Shown one piece after another: positions 47,807 to 59,075 of a DNA stretch of 64,000 nt (positions within the stretch are counted from its first letter, which is position 1; every line of letters starts with the position of its first letter). A program made the translations under genes and the position numbers. Source of the stretch: Streptococcus suis (lineage in GTDB: Bacteria; Bacillota; Bacilli; Lactobacillales; Streptococcaceae); the NCBI RefSeq assembly GCF_024509525.1, contig NZ_JAMWEM010000002.1, positions 1-64,000 of the forward strand. Reading direction: 5' to 3'. The notes under the pieces were generated by a model. It saw only the letters and a list, made by a program, of their open reading frames with translations, ran no database searches and was not told where the DNA came from.

Positions 47807-48739
47807 TTACTCCTTAACGTAGGCAAATTTTGTAATAATTAAGGTCGAAAAAACGAAGGTGTGAAAGGCCTTATTTTTCCGCAAACCAAACTTCTTCAAG
47901 GTTTGGTAACGTTGCAAGAGAGGCTTGTCCATAATGCTGACAAAGGCTTGGACCAAGTTCCTATCTTCCTCAGAAATAACTTGGGAAAGCAAGAGTTCTG
48001 CCTGCTTCTGACTTCTCTTAATCAGGTCCCAATAGCTTGAAAATAAGAGATGAGGACGAATCCATTTTTGAACACGTTTGGACAGGGTACGAGCTCCCAA
48101 AACATTGGCATCATGTTGACGGTACAACTCTCCAGGACTATCAATATAGACCAGTTTTCCAAGAGCCGTCGCTAACAAGGCCAGATACCAGTCATGCATG
48201 ATAACATCCTCAGTCCCATCCCATAGCTCTGCCAAGGCATGGTTAACCAAAGATACACCGCCTGTCACTGTATTTTCAGTCAGTTCTTGGACCAATTCTG
48301 TATTGGCATGGTGGGACTGACTGCGAATCATGCTTTCTGCCAAGACTTCCAAGTCCTGATTGACCACTGTCAAATCTGTATAAACCATTAGAGGCTCTTG
48401 ACTTGGGTATAGGTCTGCTTGATCTAGGCACATCTGCATTTTTTCAGGCAACCAAACATCATCCTGGTCACTGAAAAAGTAAAAATCCGCCGTCTCATAT
48501 TTGACAAGAGCATGAAAGCTCTTTATAACACCTACATTCGTCACATCATCTGGATTGATAAAACGAATGCGGTCATCCTCTCGGACAAACTCCTCGATAA
48601 TCTGACGGGTCTGATCCTTGGAACCGTCATCACGAATCAGCAAGGTCCAATCCGAAAAGGTCTGATCTTGGATAGAGCGGATCTGCTCCGCCAAAAAACG
48701 TTCACCATTATAGGTGGACAACAATATGTTAACCTTCAT
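47807..48739 (-). CDS. Rhamnosyltransferase RgpB
   Basis: 310 residues. GT2: NILLSTYNGERFLAEQIRSI, LLIRDDGSKDQT, and FFSDQDDVW (metal site). RgpB adds rhamnose after RgpA. It overlaps the rgpA end by 11 bases. Confidence 0.9.
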   Translation of the reverse strand: MKVNILLSTYNGERFLAEQIRSIQDQTFSDWTLLIRDDGSKDQTRQIIEEFVREDDRIRFINPDDVTNVGVIKSFHALVKYETADFYFFSDQDDVWLPEKMQMCLDQADLYPSQEPLMVYTDLTVVNQDLEVLAESMIRSQSHHANTELVQELTENTVTGGVSLVNHALAELWDGTEDVIMHDWYLALLATALGKLVYIDSPGELYRQHDANVLGARTLSKRVQKWIRPHLLFSSYWDLIKRSQKQAELLLSQVISEEDRNLVQAFVSIMDKPLLQRYQTLKKFGLRKNKAFHTFVFSTLIITKFAYVKE

Positions 48740-49883
48740 CTAGAAATAATTCCTCGTACTGCCCTACAATTTTCTGCCAGGTGTAGTTTTCCTGCATATG
48801 AGCCTTGGCTTGCAAACCTAACTCAACAGCTTCTTCCTGCACATCGATGCTATCGATTAACTGGCTTAGACTTCCTTTGTCTTTGCTCCAGTAATGTGCG
48901 GTTTTCAGGGCTACTTTTTTATTAAAATCAACACCTAGCACCAAGTTCTCATTGGTCTGAGCCAGTGCCTCTAACAAACTAGGGTTGGTCCCACCGACTT
49001 CATGTCCATGAATATAGGCACGGCATTGATTGCGGAGATACTTGAGCAAATTCGTATCATAGACCGTTCCGACAAACTTGATGCGCTTGTCCTGTGAAAA
49101 GTCCGTCGCTTCCTCTAGTTCTTGAAAATAGGCAGAGCCTGCATGATTGCTGACAATGACCAAATCACGTTGGGTTTGTGAAACCATGAATTCCTGAATA
49201 GCTAGAGCATAATTATTTTCTGGGACAAACCGTCCGATAATCAGATAGTAGCCCTTTTCTGTCAAGTTCCACTGACCAAAAAAGTCCAGAACAGCTTCAC
49301 TTTCTGCCTGATAATCGGTCGGTGTCAAATCTGTACCATAGGCAATAAAGGTGGTCTTGGACCAAGGGTATTCTTGGCGAATATAGTCCTCGATTCCTTC
49401 ATTATCTGACACCACCAAGTCAGCATACTTGGTCATAGTTTTTTCAGCGTATTTGAGATAGGCTTGGACAGGCTTGGACCACTTGGTGCGTTTCCATTCC
49501 AGTCCGTCAGGGTTAATCAGTAATCGTCCGCCCACAGAGTGAATCTTCTTAGCAAATGGAGCTATGAAGCCACCTATGGTATTGCCCAAAATATAGAAAA
49601 TCGGTCGCTCAATCCCTTGTGTCTTGACCAAATCCAAGGCGTAGGAAATGGCCATCATGTCATAGGCGATGACGCGGGCTGGACCCAGCTTTGGAGGGTT
49701 AATGGTGAAGCAATCAGCTCCCTTGTATTCTGTGTGCTGGTGGTGGCTGTTGTCCGATAGACAGGCCACATGGTAGCGAATATCTAGACTTTCCTGATTG
49801 GTAACCAACTGCTCGACGAAGGTTTCAAAGCCTCCGTACTGGGCAGGTAAGCCACGGCTACCAATGATAAAGATATGTTTCAT
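48729..49883 (-). CDS. Rhamnosyltransferase RgpA
   Basis: 384 residues. It starts HIFIIGSRGLPAQYGGFETF, the DUF1972-type N-terminal half of RgpA/WchF, with GT4 C-terminal features (YLIIGRFVPENN; VGGTNPSLLEALA with the Glu site). It transfers the first rhamnose to the GlcNAc-PP-lipid. First gene of the rgp operon, behind an extended -10 promoter. Confidence 0.93.
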   Translation of the reverse strand: MKHIFIIGSRGLPAQYGGFETFVEQLVTNQESLDIRYHVACLSDNSHHQHTEYKGADCFTINPPKLGPARVIAYDMMAISYALDLVKTQGIERPIFYILGNTIGGFIAPFAKKIHSVGGRLLINPDGLEWKRTKWSKPVQAYLKYAEKTMTKYADLVVSDNEGIEDYIRQEYPWSKTTFIAYGTDLTPTDYQAESEAVLDFFGQWNLTEKGYYLIIGRFVPENNYALAIQEFMVSQTQRDLVIVSNHAGSAYFQELEEATDFSQDKRIKFVGTVYDTNLLKYLRNQCRAYIHGHEVGGTNPSLLEALAQTNENLVLGVDFNKKVALKTAHYWSKDKGSLSQLIDSIDVQEEAVELGLQAKAHMQENYTWQKIVGQYEELFLDEG

Positions 49884-49914
49884 AAGACCTAACTCTCGAA
49901 AATGTAATCAGACT

Positions 49915-49923
49915 ATTATACCA
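49915..49923 (-). promoter_or_regulatory. Extended -10 promoter of the rgp operon
   Basis: Minus strand TGGTATAAT, about 35 bases before the rgpA ATG. No clear -35. Confidence 0.65.
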
Positions 49924-49948
49924 TAATTCTAGCCAAAATCATAGAAAA

Positions 49949-49972
49949 AACGGGCTGTTCCACCCGTTCATC
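49949..49972 (-). terminator. Terminator of rmlD
   Basis: AACGGG-TGGAACAG-CCCGTT then TTTTTC, 6-bp stem, right after the rmlD stop codon. Confidence 0.8.
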
Positions 49973-50824
49973 CTATTTTTTCTCTTGTTTGTAGAATGCT
50001 TCAAGAGCTTCTTGCCAAGTTGGAATGACAAAGCCTGTTGCCTTTGCCTTGTCCAAGCTCATGGTTGAGTTGAATGGACGTTTGGCTTTGGCTGGGAATT
50101 GGCTAGAATCCACTGGCAATACCTTGGTGTTGGTATCTTTGAGGATTTCAGTCGCAAAGTCAAACCAGGTTGTATCTTCTGTTGCATCATTTGACAAATG
50201 GTAGTAGCCAAATGCTTGTTTTGTGTCCACCAAGTATGTCATAAATTCTGCAAGGGTACGTGTCCAGGTTGGGCGACCGTGTTGGTCATTGACAACCGTC
50301 AAAGTATCGCGAGTTTCCGCAAGATTTTGCATAGTGAAAACAAAGTTTTTACCGTAGTTACCAAAGACCCAAGCTGTACGAACAGTGTAGAATTTGTCAG
50401 CAAATTTCTCAACTGCTTCCTCACCCAACCGTTTCGTGCGACCGTATTCAGATTGTGGATCTGGTTGGTCATCTACTTGCCACTCTTGGCCGACTGGCAA
50501 TTCCCCATTGAAGACGTAGTCTGTTGAGATATAGACAAGGGTCGCATCGTATTTAGCGGCTGCCTTTGCAACGTTCTCAGAACCTGTTACGTTAATCTTG
50601 TAGTTGAGTTCCTTGCCTTCATCTTCTGCCATATCAACAGCTGTGTAGGCTGCACAGTGGTAAACAACGCTTGGCTTGACATCAGCAAAGAAAGCATCAA
50701 CTTTTTCGCTATCTGTAATGTCCATTTCTGCAACATCAGCTGCCACGTACTCGACGCCACGCTCATCCAAGAGATAACGCAATTCCGTACCCAACTGACC
50801 ATTTGCACCTGTAATTAAAATCAT
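49973..50824 (-). CDS. dTDP-4-dehydrorhamnose reductase
   Basis: 283 residues. NADP-binding ILITGANGQLGTELRYL, STDYVFNG, and the YxxxK-type YGRTKRLGE. It makes dTDP-L-rhamnose, the donor for RgpA/B/F. Single-gene unit with its own promoter and terminator between rgpA and the GT-C gene. Confidence 0.96.
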   Translation of the reverse strand: MILITGANGQLGTELRYLLDERGVEYVAADVAEMDITDSEKVDAFFADVKPSVVYHCAAYTAVDMAEDEGKELNYKINVTGSENVAKAAAKYDATLVYISTDYVFNGELPVGQEWQVDDQPDPQSEYGRTKRLGEEAVEKFADKFYTVRTAWVFGNYGKNFVFTMQNLAETRDTLTVVNDQHGRPTWTRTLAEFMTYLVDTKQAFGYYHLSNDATEDTTWFDFATEILKDTNTKVLPVDSSQFPAKAKRPFNSTMSLDKAKATGFVIPTWQEALEAFYKQEKK

Positions 50825-50855
50825 AATTGACTCCTTTTTGTAATCAAATCACTTT

Positions 50856-50864
50856 ATTATACCA
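50856..50864 (-). promoter_or_regulatory. Extended -10 promoter of rmlD
   Basis: Minus strand TGGTATAAT at 50864-50856, starting within a few bases of the preceding gene's terminator T-run. Confidence 0.65.
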
Positions 50865-50892
50865 AAAAAACAGCAAGTTAGCTGTTTTTTCT
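50865..50892 (-). terminator. Terminator overlapping the GT-C stop codon
   Basis: AAACAGC-TAACTT-GCTGTTT then TTTTGG. The stem includes the stop codon of the 50878 gene. The same A/T-rich region works on both strands. Confidence 0.8.
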
Positions 50893-52422
50893 TCTCCTTC
50901 TCGGAAATTCTGAATTAACCTTTTTGCTAGGAAGGATTCTATCCCATCCTAAACTAGCTAACAGTAAGATTTGTGGTAAAAATTGAATGAGGTACCTCGT
51001 TTTTCCTCCTTCAAAAATCATAAGAAATAATAGTCCACCAAAAACAGCCAAGCTTAGAAGAAATTCTTTATCAGAACTACCAAATCGGAAAAATTGAACC
51101 ACTAAACCGATGACTAGCAAGCTATAAATCAATTGTAAATAAATTGTGCTAAAAATATACTCTTTTTCATCTGTATAAATAAAGGTCTTCCTAATAAATT
51201 GAGCAAATTGATTTTGTTCAGTTTGACTATAGAGAGGATTGATAAAGAATGCCCCTTCCTTACTAGCATCTTTATAAGTCCATCCAAATGTTCCGTCTTG
51301 GACGGTCAATTTAGCTTTCATCAATAGATGTCCAACAAAAGTTGAAAAAGTATATTCATCCAGTCGACGTTTAATATCTTTCAAAACTACTTCATTGCTA
51401 TACCGGCCATCATAATTGGCATCAACCCGTGTTTCTTCTGTTACAAATGTTGACAATCCTGCTTGAAAATCAATCTGATCCGTCCCAATATAGGTTAGCC
51501 CTAAATCAATAAAGGCAAGTGCTGTCTTTCCTCGCCCTTCTATCACTTCTACTTGATTTTGAGATTTCATTAGAACGTTCGAAGCACTATAAAATAGCCC
51601 AAAACCAAGCATAAAACCGAGACAGAGAAGGAAGAATTTTCTCCAAATAGCTTGCAAAAACAAAATAATAAATAGTGCCAGAACCAATATCATCATTGTT
51701 GGTCGAATGAGCATACCAACAGCTGATATAAGAGCCAGAGCAAAAGAGAGCCACAAAACTTTTCCCGATGCCAATGATTTTAGCTGAAGTAGTTCCAGTA
51801 GCAGATACAGTTGAATAGCAATCAATGGCAGTACCATAACATCTGTATACATGGCAACAAACTGGGGAGAAAAACCAATCAATAAGCAATAAAAGAGAAA
51901 AGAGTAATCGGCAACTTGTTTAGAAAAATGCCGTTTAGCCACACCGTAAAAAATGACAATTGCAAGATTGACATAGAGAATATTTAACAATTGCATGGCC
52001 CAAATACCCTTGAATCCAAACATTTGAAAGAAAAATCGCTCATATAAAAAGAGGAACAGATTATTCGGATTCTCTGATAAGTAACGTGAAATAATTGTAC
52101 TATCAACAAAATTAAAAGCCCCGTTAAAGACCATGGCAGCATCTGAACGAATCATCAGATTCGTTGAAAAGAGAATGGCCAATTGAAAAGCGAGCATGGC
52201 AATAAAAATAAGTGATTTATGTCTCAAAATAAAGTCTAAAATAATTGTTCGTCGCTTTGTTGCGACAATGAATAGAATTCCCACTAATAGAGCGACATAA
52301 CCAATAGAAATCCAACCAGCTTTCTCCACTAGGTGCAACAAGACCGAATATAACCAATATGCGCTTGCTATCAACATCACACCTAATATACTACCTTTAA
52401 AAATTGTCTCTATCTTTTTCAT
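50878..52422 (-). CDS. Multi-span GT-C-like glycosyltransferase
   Basis: 514 residues with about 11-12 membrane segments. The first extracytoplasmic loop (NLMIRSDAAMVFNGA) carries an Asp where GT-C enzymes have their catalytic acid. A large soluble loop (about 290-390) precedes the last helices. It resembles polyprenyl-phosphate-sugar-dependent GT-C proteins of rhamnose-polysaccharide loci, which add side-chain sugars outside the membrane. No GtrB-like donor synthase is in the window. Basic C-terminal tail. Function inferred from fold and locus. Confidence 0.7.
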   Translation of the reverse strand: MKKIETIFKGSILGVMLIASAYWLYSVLLHLVEKAGWISIGYVALLVGILFIVATKRRTIILDFILRHKSLIFIAMLAFQLAILFSTNLMIRSDAAMVFNGAFNFVDSTIISRYLSENPNNLFLFLYERFFFQMFGFKGIWAMQLLNILYVNLAIVIFYGVAKRHFSKQVADYSFLFYCLLIGFSPQFVAMYTDVMVLPLIAIQLYLLLELLQLKSLASGKVLWLSFALALISAVGMLIRPTMMILVLALFIILFLQAIWRKFFLLCLGFMLGFGLFYSASNVLMKSQNQVEVIEGRGKTALAFIDLGLTYIGTDQIDFQAGLSTFVTEETRVDANYDGRYSNEVVLKDIKRRLDEYTFSTFVGHLLMKAKLTVQDGTFGWTYKDASKEGAFFINPLYSQTEQNQFAQFIRKTFIYTDEKEYIFSTIYLQLIYSLLVIGLVVQFFRFGSSDKEFLLSLAVFGGLLFLMIFEGGKTRYLIQFLPQILLLASLGWDRILPSKKVNSEFPRRRRKNS

Positions 52423-52710
52423 ATCTACTCCAAATTCTTCATTTTCTACTGATTATCTATTTTAGGGTATCAAAACCATCTTGATTTTTCAAGTCTTGGT
52501 ATAAGGTACTACGAATAAATGGACTAGCACCTTAGTTATTCTTTTCCTTTTCTGGCTCAACCAAATACAGATAATACAAATATATATCGCTCAAAAGAAG
52601 ACTGAACTAATCGACATCCTAAATCATTTAGTCGTCGATCCAAAATTGTCCTAACACACAAAAAAACTTATCATATTCAACAATCGTCGATATGATAAGT
52701 TTCTTTGATC
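52423..52710 (-). other. Spacer between rmlB and the GT-C gene
   Basis: 288 bases with no gene. It holds the rmlB terminator (52664-52702) and presumably the promoter of the GT-C gene in its left half. Confidence 0.5.
52664..52702 (-). terminator. Terminator of rmlB
   Basis: AAACTTATCATAT / ATATGATAAGTTT, 13-bp stem with a 13-base loop, followed by TTTTG on the minus strand, 9 bases from the rmlB stop. Confidence 0.85.
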
Positions 52711-53933
<1,223 letters not shown>

Positions 53934-54419
53934 TCACTTTAAAATCTCTTTCAAGTAAGCAATCTTGGCAAAGTCTTTTTGATTGTTATTTTCTGCCCGG
54001 TAGGAATCTTTTGAAGAGGCTTGGTAGATTTTCAGGTATTGTTCAAGTGTCGGTAGGTAATAGCGAACACCTGCTGTTTCTAGTTCTTCCAAATCTTCTA
54101 GATCTACACCAGCAAATTCAGGCAGTGAATGTAGGCCTCCGAATTCAACAGATAAGCCGTCTTTATGGAATTCATGTTCATGACGGTCAAAAAGGACATA
54201 ACCTAGTTGGTTCATCATAGAAATCAAGGCGTCCGCCTGATAAATCCGTTCGTCGTCTGGGGCTTCCCAGCCACGTGGATCACTTGGAACATGAATATCT
54301 AAATCTCCTGCCTGCCAGTCCCTCCCTGTGCGCCTTTCCAAACCAACTGAGCCCATTAACAAGGGAGTGATTCCTAACTTGTTCAACTGCTCTGCTATTT
54401 CCAAAAAGGCTTGAAACAT
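53934..54419 (-). CDS. Nucleotidyltransferase-fold protein in the rml operon
   Basis: 161 residues. LLMGSVGLERRTGRDWQAGDLDIHVP has the GS..(D/E)xD pattern of the nucleotidyltransferase fold, and the C-terminal third is helical (LPTLEQYLKIYQASSKDSYR). Its ATG shares one base with the rmlC stop, so it is translated with rmlC. Usually annotated as hypothetical in streptococci. A role in rhamnose synthesis is not required by known chemistry; function unknown. Confidence 0.7.
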   Translation of the reverse strand: MFQAFLEIAEQLNKLGITPLLMGSVGLERRTGRDWQAGDLDIHVPSDPRGWEAPDDERIYQADALISMMNQLGYVLFDRHEHEFHKDGLSVEFGGLHSLPEFAGVDLEDLEELETAGVRYYLPTLEQYLKIYQASSKDSYRAENNNQKDFAKIAYLKEILK

Positions 54420-55012
54420 TAGAGGTCCTCTTTTCTCAAAGGCTTGACGTCTTTGAGGAGTGGGTGATTTTTATCTGCTTCTGAAACTTCTGCTTCTTCT
54501 AGGTTTTCCCACTTGATGTCGAGGCTAGGGTCAGCGTAGTTGACGAAAGCATACTTAGGCTTGAGTTCCAAAGCCCAGTAGTCGTTGACCAAGTAGCTGT
54601 AAGCCACGAAGTCTGACAAGACTTGGAAACCATTGGCAACTCCGCGCGGAACGAAGATACCTTTTGAAGCATCAATAACGGTTTGGTAGGTATTACCGAA
54701 GGTTTCGCCTTCACGTAGATCGACCCAAGTTCCCAAAACCTTACCGCCGTCTGCTACTGAAATGTATTTATCCCAAGGCTCTGCGTGAAGACCACGAAGA
54801 ACGTTTTTGCGGGAGAAAGAAACATTATTCTGCAATTTCCCTTCTGCAAAGAAGCTTTCAGGAAAGCCGAGCGGAAGCATTTTTTCCTTTTGGAAGTTCT
54901 CCTTAAACCAGCCACGGTTGTCGCCATGCACTGGAATGTCAAATTCTAACATTCCTGGAATGGCCTCGACTGGGCGAGCGGCTAGTGTTTTACCGAAAAA
55001 GTTTTCTGTCAT
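54419..55012 (-). CDS. dTDP-4-dehydrorhamnose 3,5-epimerase
   Basis: 197 residues. Cupin: HGDNRGWFKENFQ, NVLRGLHAEPWDKY (the active-site His), VPRGVANGFQVLSD. Converts the 4-keto sugar to the L-series. Start shares a base with the rmlA stop. Confidence 0.95.
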   Translation of the reverse strand: MTENFFGKTLAARPVEAIPGMLEFDIPVHGDNRGWFKENFQKEKMLPLGFPESFFAEGKLQNNVSFSRKNVLRGLHAEPWDKYISVADGGKVLGTWVDLREGETFGNTYQTVIDASKGIFVPRGVANGFQVLSDFVAYSYLVNDYWALELKPKYAFVNYADPSLDIKWENLEEAEVSEADKNHPLLKDVKPLRKEDL

Positions 55013-55881
55013 TAGGCTTCTCCAATCAAACGGAGCAAGTATTGTCCGTATTCATTTTTCTTAAGTGGTTGTGCCAATTCATGTACTTGTTCTTTTGTAA
55101 TGTAGCCCATGCGGTAGGCAATTTCTTCCAAGTTAGCCACTTGAACGTTTTGCAAACGTTGAACCGTTTCAATGTATTGAGCAGCTTCTAGTAGACTTTC
55201 ATGTGTACCTGTATCCAACCAGGCAAATCCACGGCCCATGAGTTCCACAGACAAGTCTCCACGATCTAAGTAAGCCTTGTTGACATCTGTGATTTCAAGC
55301 TCACCACGAGGAGATGGTTTAATATTTTTCGCAATCTCCACAACATCATTGTCATAGAAGTAAAGACCAGTAACAGCAAAGTTTGATTTTGGTACCTCTG
55401 GCTTTTCTTCGATTGAGATAGCATTCATGTCTGCGTCGAATTCTACGACACCAAAACGTTCTGGATCTTTCACTTGGTAACCGAATACTGTCGCACCTTT
55501 TTCTTTGCTAGCCGCCCGTTGCAACATCTTGGTCAATCCATTTCCATGATAGATGTTATCCCCCAAAATCAAAGCCACATTGTCATCACCGATAAATTCT
55601 TCACCGATAATGAAGGCTTGTGCCAAACCATCTGGACTTGGTTGTTCAGCATAAGACAGACTAATACCAAGCTCTGAGCCATCTCCCAGCATATCCTTGA
55701 AACGAGGAAGATCCTGAGGTGTTGAAATAATCAGGATTTCTTTAATCCCAGCCAACATTAAGGTTGACAGTGGATAATAAATCATTGGTTTGTCATAGAT
55801 AGGCATCAATTGTTTTGAAGCCGCTCGTGTCAGAGGATACAGACGTGTACCTGATCCACCTGCTAGAATAATACCTTTCAT
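55012..55881 (-). CDS. Glucose-1-phosphate thymidylyltransferase
   Basis: 289 residues. [58 protein letters not shown]. It makes dTDP-glucose, first step of dTDP-rhamnose. Leads the rmlA-rmlC-NTase operon from an extended -10 promoter. Confidence 0.97.
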   Translation of the reverse strand: MKGIILAGGSGTRLYPLTRAASKQLMPIYDKPMIYYPLSTLMLAGIKEILIISTPQDLPRFKDMLGDGSELGISLSYAEQPSPDGLAQAFIIGEEFIGDDNVALILGDNIYHGNGLTKMLQRAASKEKGATVFGYQVKDPERFGVVEFDADMNAISIEEKPEVPKSNFAVTGLYFYDNDVVEIAKNIKPSPRGELEITDVNKAYLDRGDLSVELMGRGFAWLDTGTHESLLEAAQYIETVQRLQNVQVANLEEIAYRMGYITKEQVHELAQPLKKNEYGQYLLRLIGEA

Positions 55882-55914
55882 ATAAGAGTACCTTCCCTAA
55901 AATATATTCAGTCT

Positions 55915-55923
55915 ATTATACCA
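55915..55923 (-). promoter_or_regulatory. Extended -10 promoter of rmlA
   Basis: Minus strand TGGTATAAT at 55923-55915, about 35 bases before the ATG; identical to those of rmlD and rgpA. Confidence 0.65.
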
Positions 55924-55945
55924 TACTTTTCAAATTCATGATATA

Positions 55946-55969
55946 AGAAAAAGTCTGTCGAACAGACTT
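55946..55969 (-). terminator. Terminator of the ZIP transporter gene
   Basis: AAGTCTGT-TCG-ACAGACTT then TTTC, 8-bp stem, 8 bases after the stop. Confidence 0.88.
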
Positions 55970-55976
55970 CCTCATT

Positions 55977-56801
55977 TTAACCAAGCGCTACATCCAAAAC
56001 CATCATGATGATAAAACCAGCCATTAAGCCCAGAGTTGCAATATCCGTATTGCCGTTTGTCTGCGATTCTGGAATGAGCTCTTCTACGACGACAAAAATC
56101 ATGGCTCCTGCCGCAAAGGATAGAGCATAGGGTAAGATTGGTGTCATCATGGTCACCGCAAACGCCCCAAGCACAGCAGCTATAGGCTCAACTATGGCAG
56201 ACATAGAGCCCCAGAAAAATGCTTCCTTGCGGGATTTTCCATCCGTCCGAATGGGAATAGAAAGAGCTGCGCCTTCTGGGATATTTTGCAGACCAATTCC
56301 CAAGGCCAAACCAACGGCTCCAACAAAGGCTGCTGGAGAATAGTTAGTTGCTAAGGCTCCAAAAGTCACCCCTACAGCCAAGCCTTCAGGAATATTGTGA
56401 ATTGTAATAGCTAAGAAGAGCAGGGCTGTTTTGGATAGATTTTTCCTATCCTTCTCACCACCACCTTCTGCCTTATCTTTATCATTTCCCAAATGCAAAT
56501 GCGGAACCCAGGCATCTACCAAGCGTAAAAAAATACCACCTGCTGCAAAACCTACTGCTGCTGGTATCCAAGCCAGATTGCCGTATGAACTTTCAGCATA
56601 CTCAATCGATGGGGCTAATAAAGACCAAAAAGAAGCCGCAATCATAACACCAGCTGCAAAGCCTAGCATGGTGTCCAACAGACGCCGACTAACCTTGCGA
56701 AAGAAAAAGACAACAGCTGACCCAACGATGGTACAAAACCATGTGAATAAACCAGCTAACAAGGCCTGCACAATAACAGACTGTTCTGTAAACCACGTCA
56801 T
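55977..56801 (-). CDS. ZIP-family metal transporter
   Basis: 274 residues, eight membrane segments. Metal-site helices ITIHNIPEGLAVGVTFG and ALGIGLQNIPEGAALS carry the His-N-x-P-E-G motif. Cytoplasmic His/acidic loop (VPHLHLGNDKDKAEGGGEKD). Imports Zn2+ or related divalent ions. Stand-alone gene. Confidence 0.9.
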   Translation of the reverse strand: MTWFTEQSVIVQALLAGLFTWFCTIVGSAVVFFFRKVSRRLLDTMLGFAAGVMIAASFWSLLAPSIEYAESSYGNLAWIPAAVGFAAGGIFLRLVDAWVPHLHLGNDKDKAEGGGEKDRKNLSKTALLFLAITIHNIPEGLAVGVTFGALATNYSPAAFVGAVGLALGIGLQNIPEGAALSIPIRTDGKSRKEAFFWGSMSAIVEPIAAVLGAFAVTMMTPILPYALSFAAGAMIFVVVEELIPESQTNGNTDIATLGLMAGFIIMMVLDVALG

Positions 56802-56885
56802 AAGTATTTTTCTCCATTTTTTAATCTAGCATATTATATAAATTAGGATACCCTAATTTTATTCAAAAATCAAGAGTGTATAAGA

Positions 56886-56912
56886 AAAAAGCCACAATTT
56901 TTGTGACTTTTA
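56886..56912 (-). terminator. Terminator of the dnaD-trmK-nif3 operon
   Basis: AAAGTCACAA-AAA-TTGTGGCTTT then TTTC, overlapping the last bases of the Nif3-like gene. Confidence 0.75.
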
Positions 56913-57704
56913 TAGGTGTCTAAATGGATTGGTCGAAACAGTTGAAGGAAAAATGTCCACATCCCAGCCCTCTTCTGCTTTCCAAGTTTCCAGCAAATCT
57001 GCAATTTTCTTGATAAACAAGGCTTCGATATGGTGGCCTGGGTCAATCGCCAGCAAGCCCTGGGTCAACATATCCTGCCCTGTATGGTAGTAAATATCGC
57101 CTGTGATGTACACATCTGCTCCCTTGGCAAGAGCCTCATGGTAGTAAGATCCACCACTGCCACCACAAATCGCCACACGACTGACATACTGATGAGCTTG
57201 GTGTCCATAGGTCACCAGACGGACAGCATCTAGACCAAAGACCGACTTGACTTTCAAGGCCAATTCCTCCACGGTCTGCTCTGCTATTGTCCCCACACGA
57301 CCGAGCCCCTGCCCCTCGGCCGTTTCAATCAGATAAGTGGTGTCCTGAATGTCCAGAAGCTCACAGAACCAGTCGTTGAGCCCACCGTCCACCACATCGA
57401 TATCCGTATGGCTGACATAGACCGCAATGTCGTGCTTGATTAAGTCCAGATAGATCTTGGTCTGAAGATTGTCGGCCACCAAGTCCTTAATCGGACGAAA
57501 AATCGGAGCATGCTTGACGATAATCAGGTCCACCTGCTTGTCAATGGCCTCCGCCACCGTCGTTTCACGAATATCCAGAGCCACCATGACTCGACAGATG
57601 TCCTTCTTGAGCGTGCCGATTTGCAGCCCCTTGACATCACCTTCCATAGCCAAAGCCGGCGGACAAAAAGCTTGATAACGCTCGATCACTTTACTTGCTA
57701 ACAT
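56910..57704 (-). CDS. Nif3-like dinuclear metal centre protein
   Basis: 264 residues from [26 protein letters not shown] 6 bases before ATG 57704. The frame's upstream 21 codons are not family-like. [27 protein letters not shown] and [10 protein letters not shown] carry the His/Asp/Glu metal ligands. Proteins of this family (GTP cyclohydrolase I type 2 / YqfO) pair with trmK. Role unclear. It overlaps trmK by 14 bases. Confidence 0.92.
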   Translation of the reverse strand: MLASKVIERYQAFCPPALAMEGDVKGLQIGTLKKDICRVMVALDIRETTVAEAIDKQVDLIIVKHAPIFRPIKDLVADNLQTKIYLDLIKHDIAVYVSHTDIDVVDGGLNDWFCELLDIQDTTYLIETAEGQGLGRVGTIAEQTVEELALKVKSVFGLDAVRLVTYGHQAHQYVSRVAICGGSGGSYYHEALAKGADVYITGDIYYHTGQDMLTQGLLAIDPGHHIEALFIKKIADLLETWKAEEGWDVDIFPSTVSTNPFRHL

Positions 57705-58386
57705 GAAGCACCTCCTTAATTTGTTGGATTTTTTGAGAAATGGCAGAGCGGTCAGCTTGGCGTTCAAGAGGCACTTGTGCCAAAGCGAAAGTCAACTTGT
57801 CCAGCTCCTTGAGCCACTTCTTCTGGAAGATTGTTGACTGCTCCTCCAGCAAATAAGGACCAAACCGCAACTGGTCTACTGTTAAGTCTGTACTTCCTTT
57901 TTCCGCCACCAAGATTTCATAAATCTTGTCATTTTCTTCCAAGATTTCCTCAGCAATCAACTGAAAATCATGGGCGACCAACCAACGACGGACGTCATCT
58001 TCTCGGTTATTAGGCTGCAAGACCAAGCGCTCTACAGAACCAAGCTTGTCTTTCCCAGCTTCCAAGATTTCGGCTATCAAGCGGCCACCCATTCCTGCAA
58101 TGGTTACGGTGCTTACTTGGTCAGTTAGTTCAACCGCTGCCAGACCATTGGCCAGGCGGACAGCAATCTTGTCTGTTTGACCAGCCTGCTCCACATTTTG
58201 TAGGGCTGACTGGTAAGGGCCTTGAACCACTTCCCCTGCAATCGCAAATTCAATTCTGCCCTGTTCCACCAAAAAAAGAGGGAGATAAGCGTGGTCACTC
58301 CCTACATCTACTAATCGAGCCCCTTGAGGCACATAAGAGGCTACGGCCTCCAAACGTTGTGATATTTTGGTTTCCATATTACTCAT
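57691..58386 (-). CDS. tRNA (adenine-22-N1)-methyltransferase TrmK
   Basis: 231 residues from [15 protein letters not shown]; the ATG shares a base with the dnaD stop. SAM-binding [30 protein letters not shown] and [10 protein letters not shown] are TrmK signatures. Methylates A22 in certain tRNAs. Confidence 0.93.
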   Translation of the reverse strand: MSNMETKISQRLEAVASYVPQGARLVDVGSDHAYLPLFLVEQGRIEFAIAGEVVQGPYQSALQNVEQAGQTDKIAVRLANGLAAVELTDQVSTVTIAGMGGRLIAEILEAGKDKLGSVERLVLQPNNREDDVRRWLVAHDFQLIAEEILEENDKIYEILVAEKGSTDLTVDQLRFGPYLLEEQSTIFQKKWLKELDKLTFALAQVPLERQADRSAISQKIQQIKEVLHVSK

Positions 58387-59066
58387 TAATCTTTCCAAAG
58401 ATTCATTGCATCAAGAAAGTCAGCTGATGCGGATACGTTTTGTGGGAGAGGGTTTTCTCGCTCGGCATTCTTTGCCTCTACCTGAGCTACTGTTGTAATG
58501 CCCTCTCTCCGCCAGTTACGAAGAATAGCTTGGATGTAACGCCAATTGGTCTTGTTGTTAAAGACTGCTTCTCGCAGGGCTGCTCGCACCAATTCCAAGG
58601 AAGTCTTGTCCTCCTCAACGGTCTTTTGTAGGTCTTCGATTTCAAATGGTGACAGGAAACGTCCTAGTTCCCGCTCAAAATCAGCCACCAAGGCTTTCAG
58701 ATCATAGGAAATCTCGCTGGACTGCTCTGCTATTTCCCCAGAAGAGCCTAGTAAGCTATCCAACTTTTCAAGGGCTGGACTAGCATCAAAGAGCATCTCA
58801 ATTTCACCTGCCAGATTAATGGTCTTATACTCTAAAAGCCCTGACTCCTGCAAGACTTCAATGGAACGATTGACAGTTGCTACAGTCTTGCCAGTCGCTT
58901 GAGCAATCTGGCTAGGCGCTAAAGCATCTAACTTACTAGTATTTTGGTAGTAGAAAAATTGCCAAATCAAGAAATCATCTGCTGACGGGAAAAGTTCCTG
59001 AAAATGAAAGAGTAAAGCTGGTGGCAAGACGAGCTGTCCTTGACCAAATTCCTTTGCGTATGTCAT
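58386..59066 (-). CDS. DnaD replication-initiation protein
   Basis: 226 residues. Winged-helix DDBH1 domain at about 1-95, and a DDBH2 domain at about 125-200 with the FEIEDLQK start and the YIQAILRNW (YxxxIxxxW) motif that binds DNA. Primosome component in Firmicutes. Operon head with trmK and nif3. Confidence 0.92.
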   Translation of the reverse strand: MTYAKEFGQGQLVLPPALLFHFQELFPSADDFLIWQFFYYQNTSKLDALAPSQIAQATGKTVATVNRSIEVLQESGLLEYKTINLAGEIEMLFDASPALEKLDSLLGSSGEIAEQSSEISYDLKALVADFERELGRFLSPFEIEDLQKTVEEDKTSLELVRAALREAVFNNKTNWRYIQAILRNWRREGITTVAQVEAKNAERENPLPQNVSASADFLDAMNLWKD

Positions 59067-59075
59067 AATTCCTCT

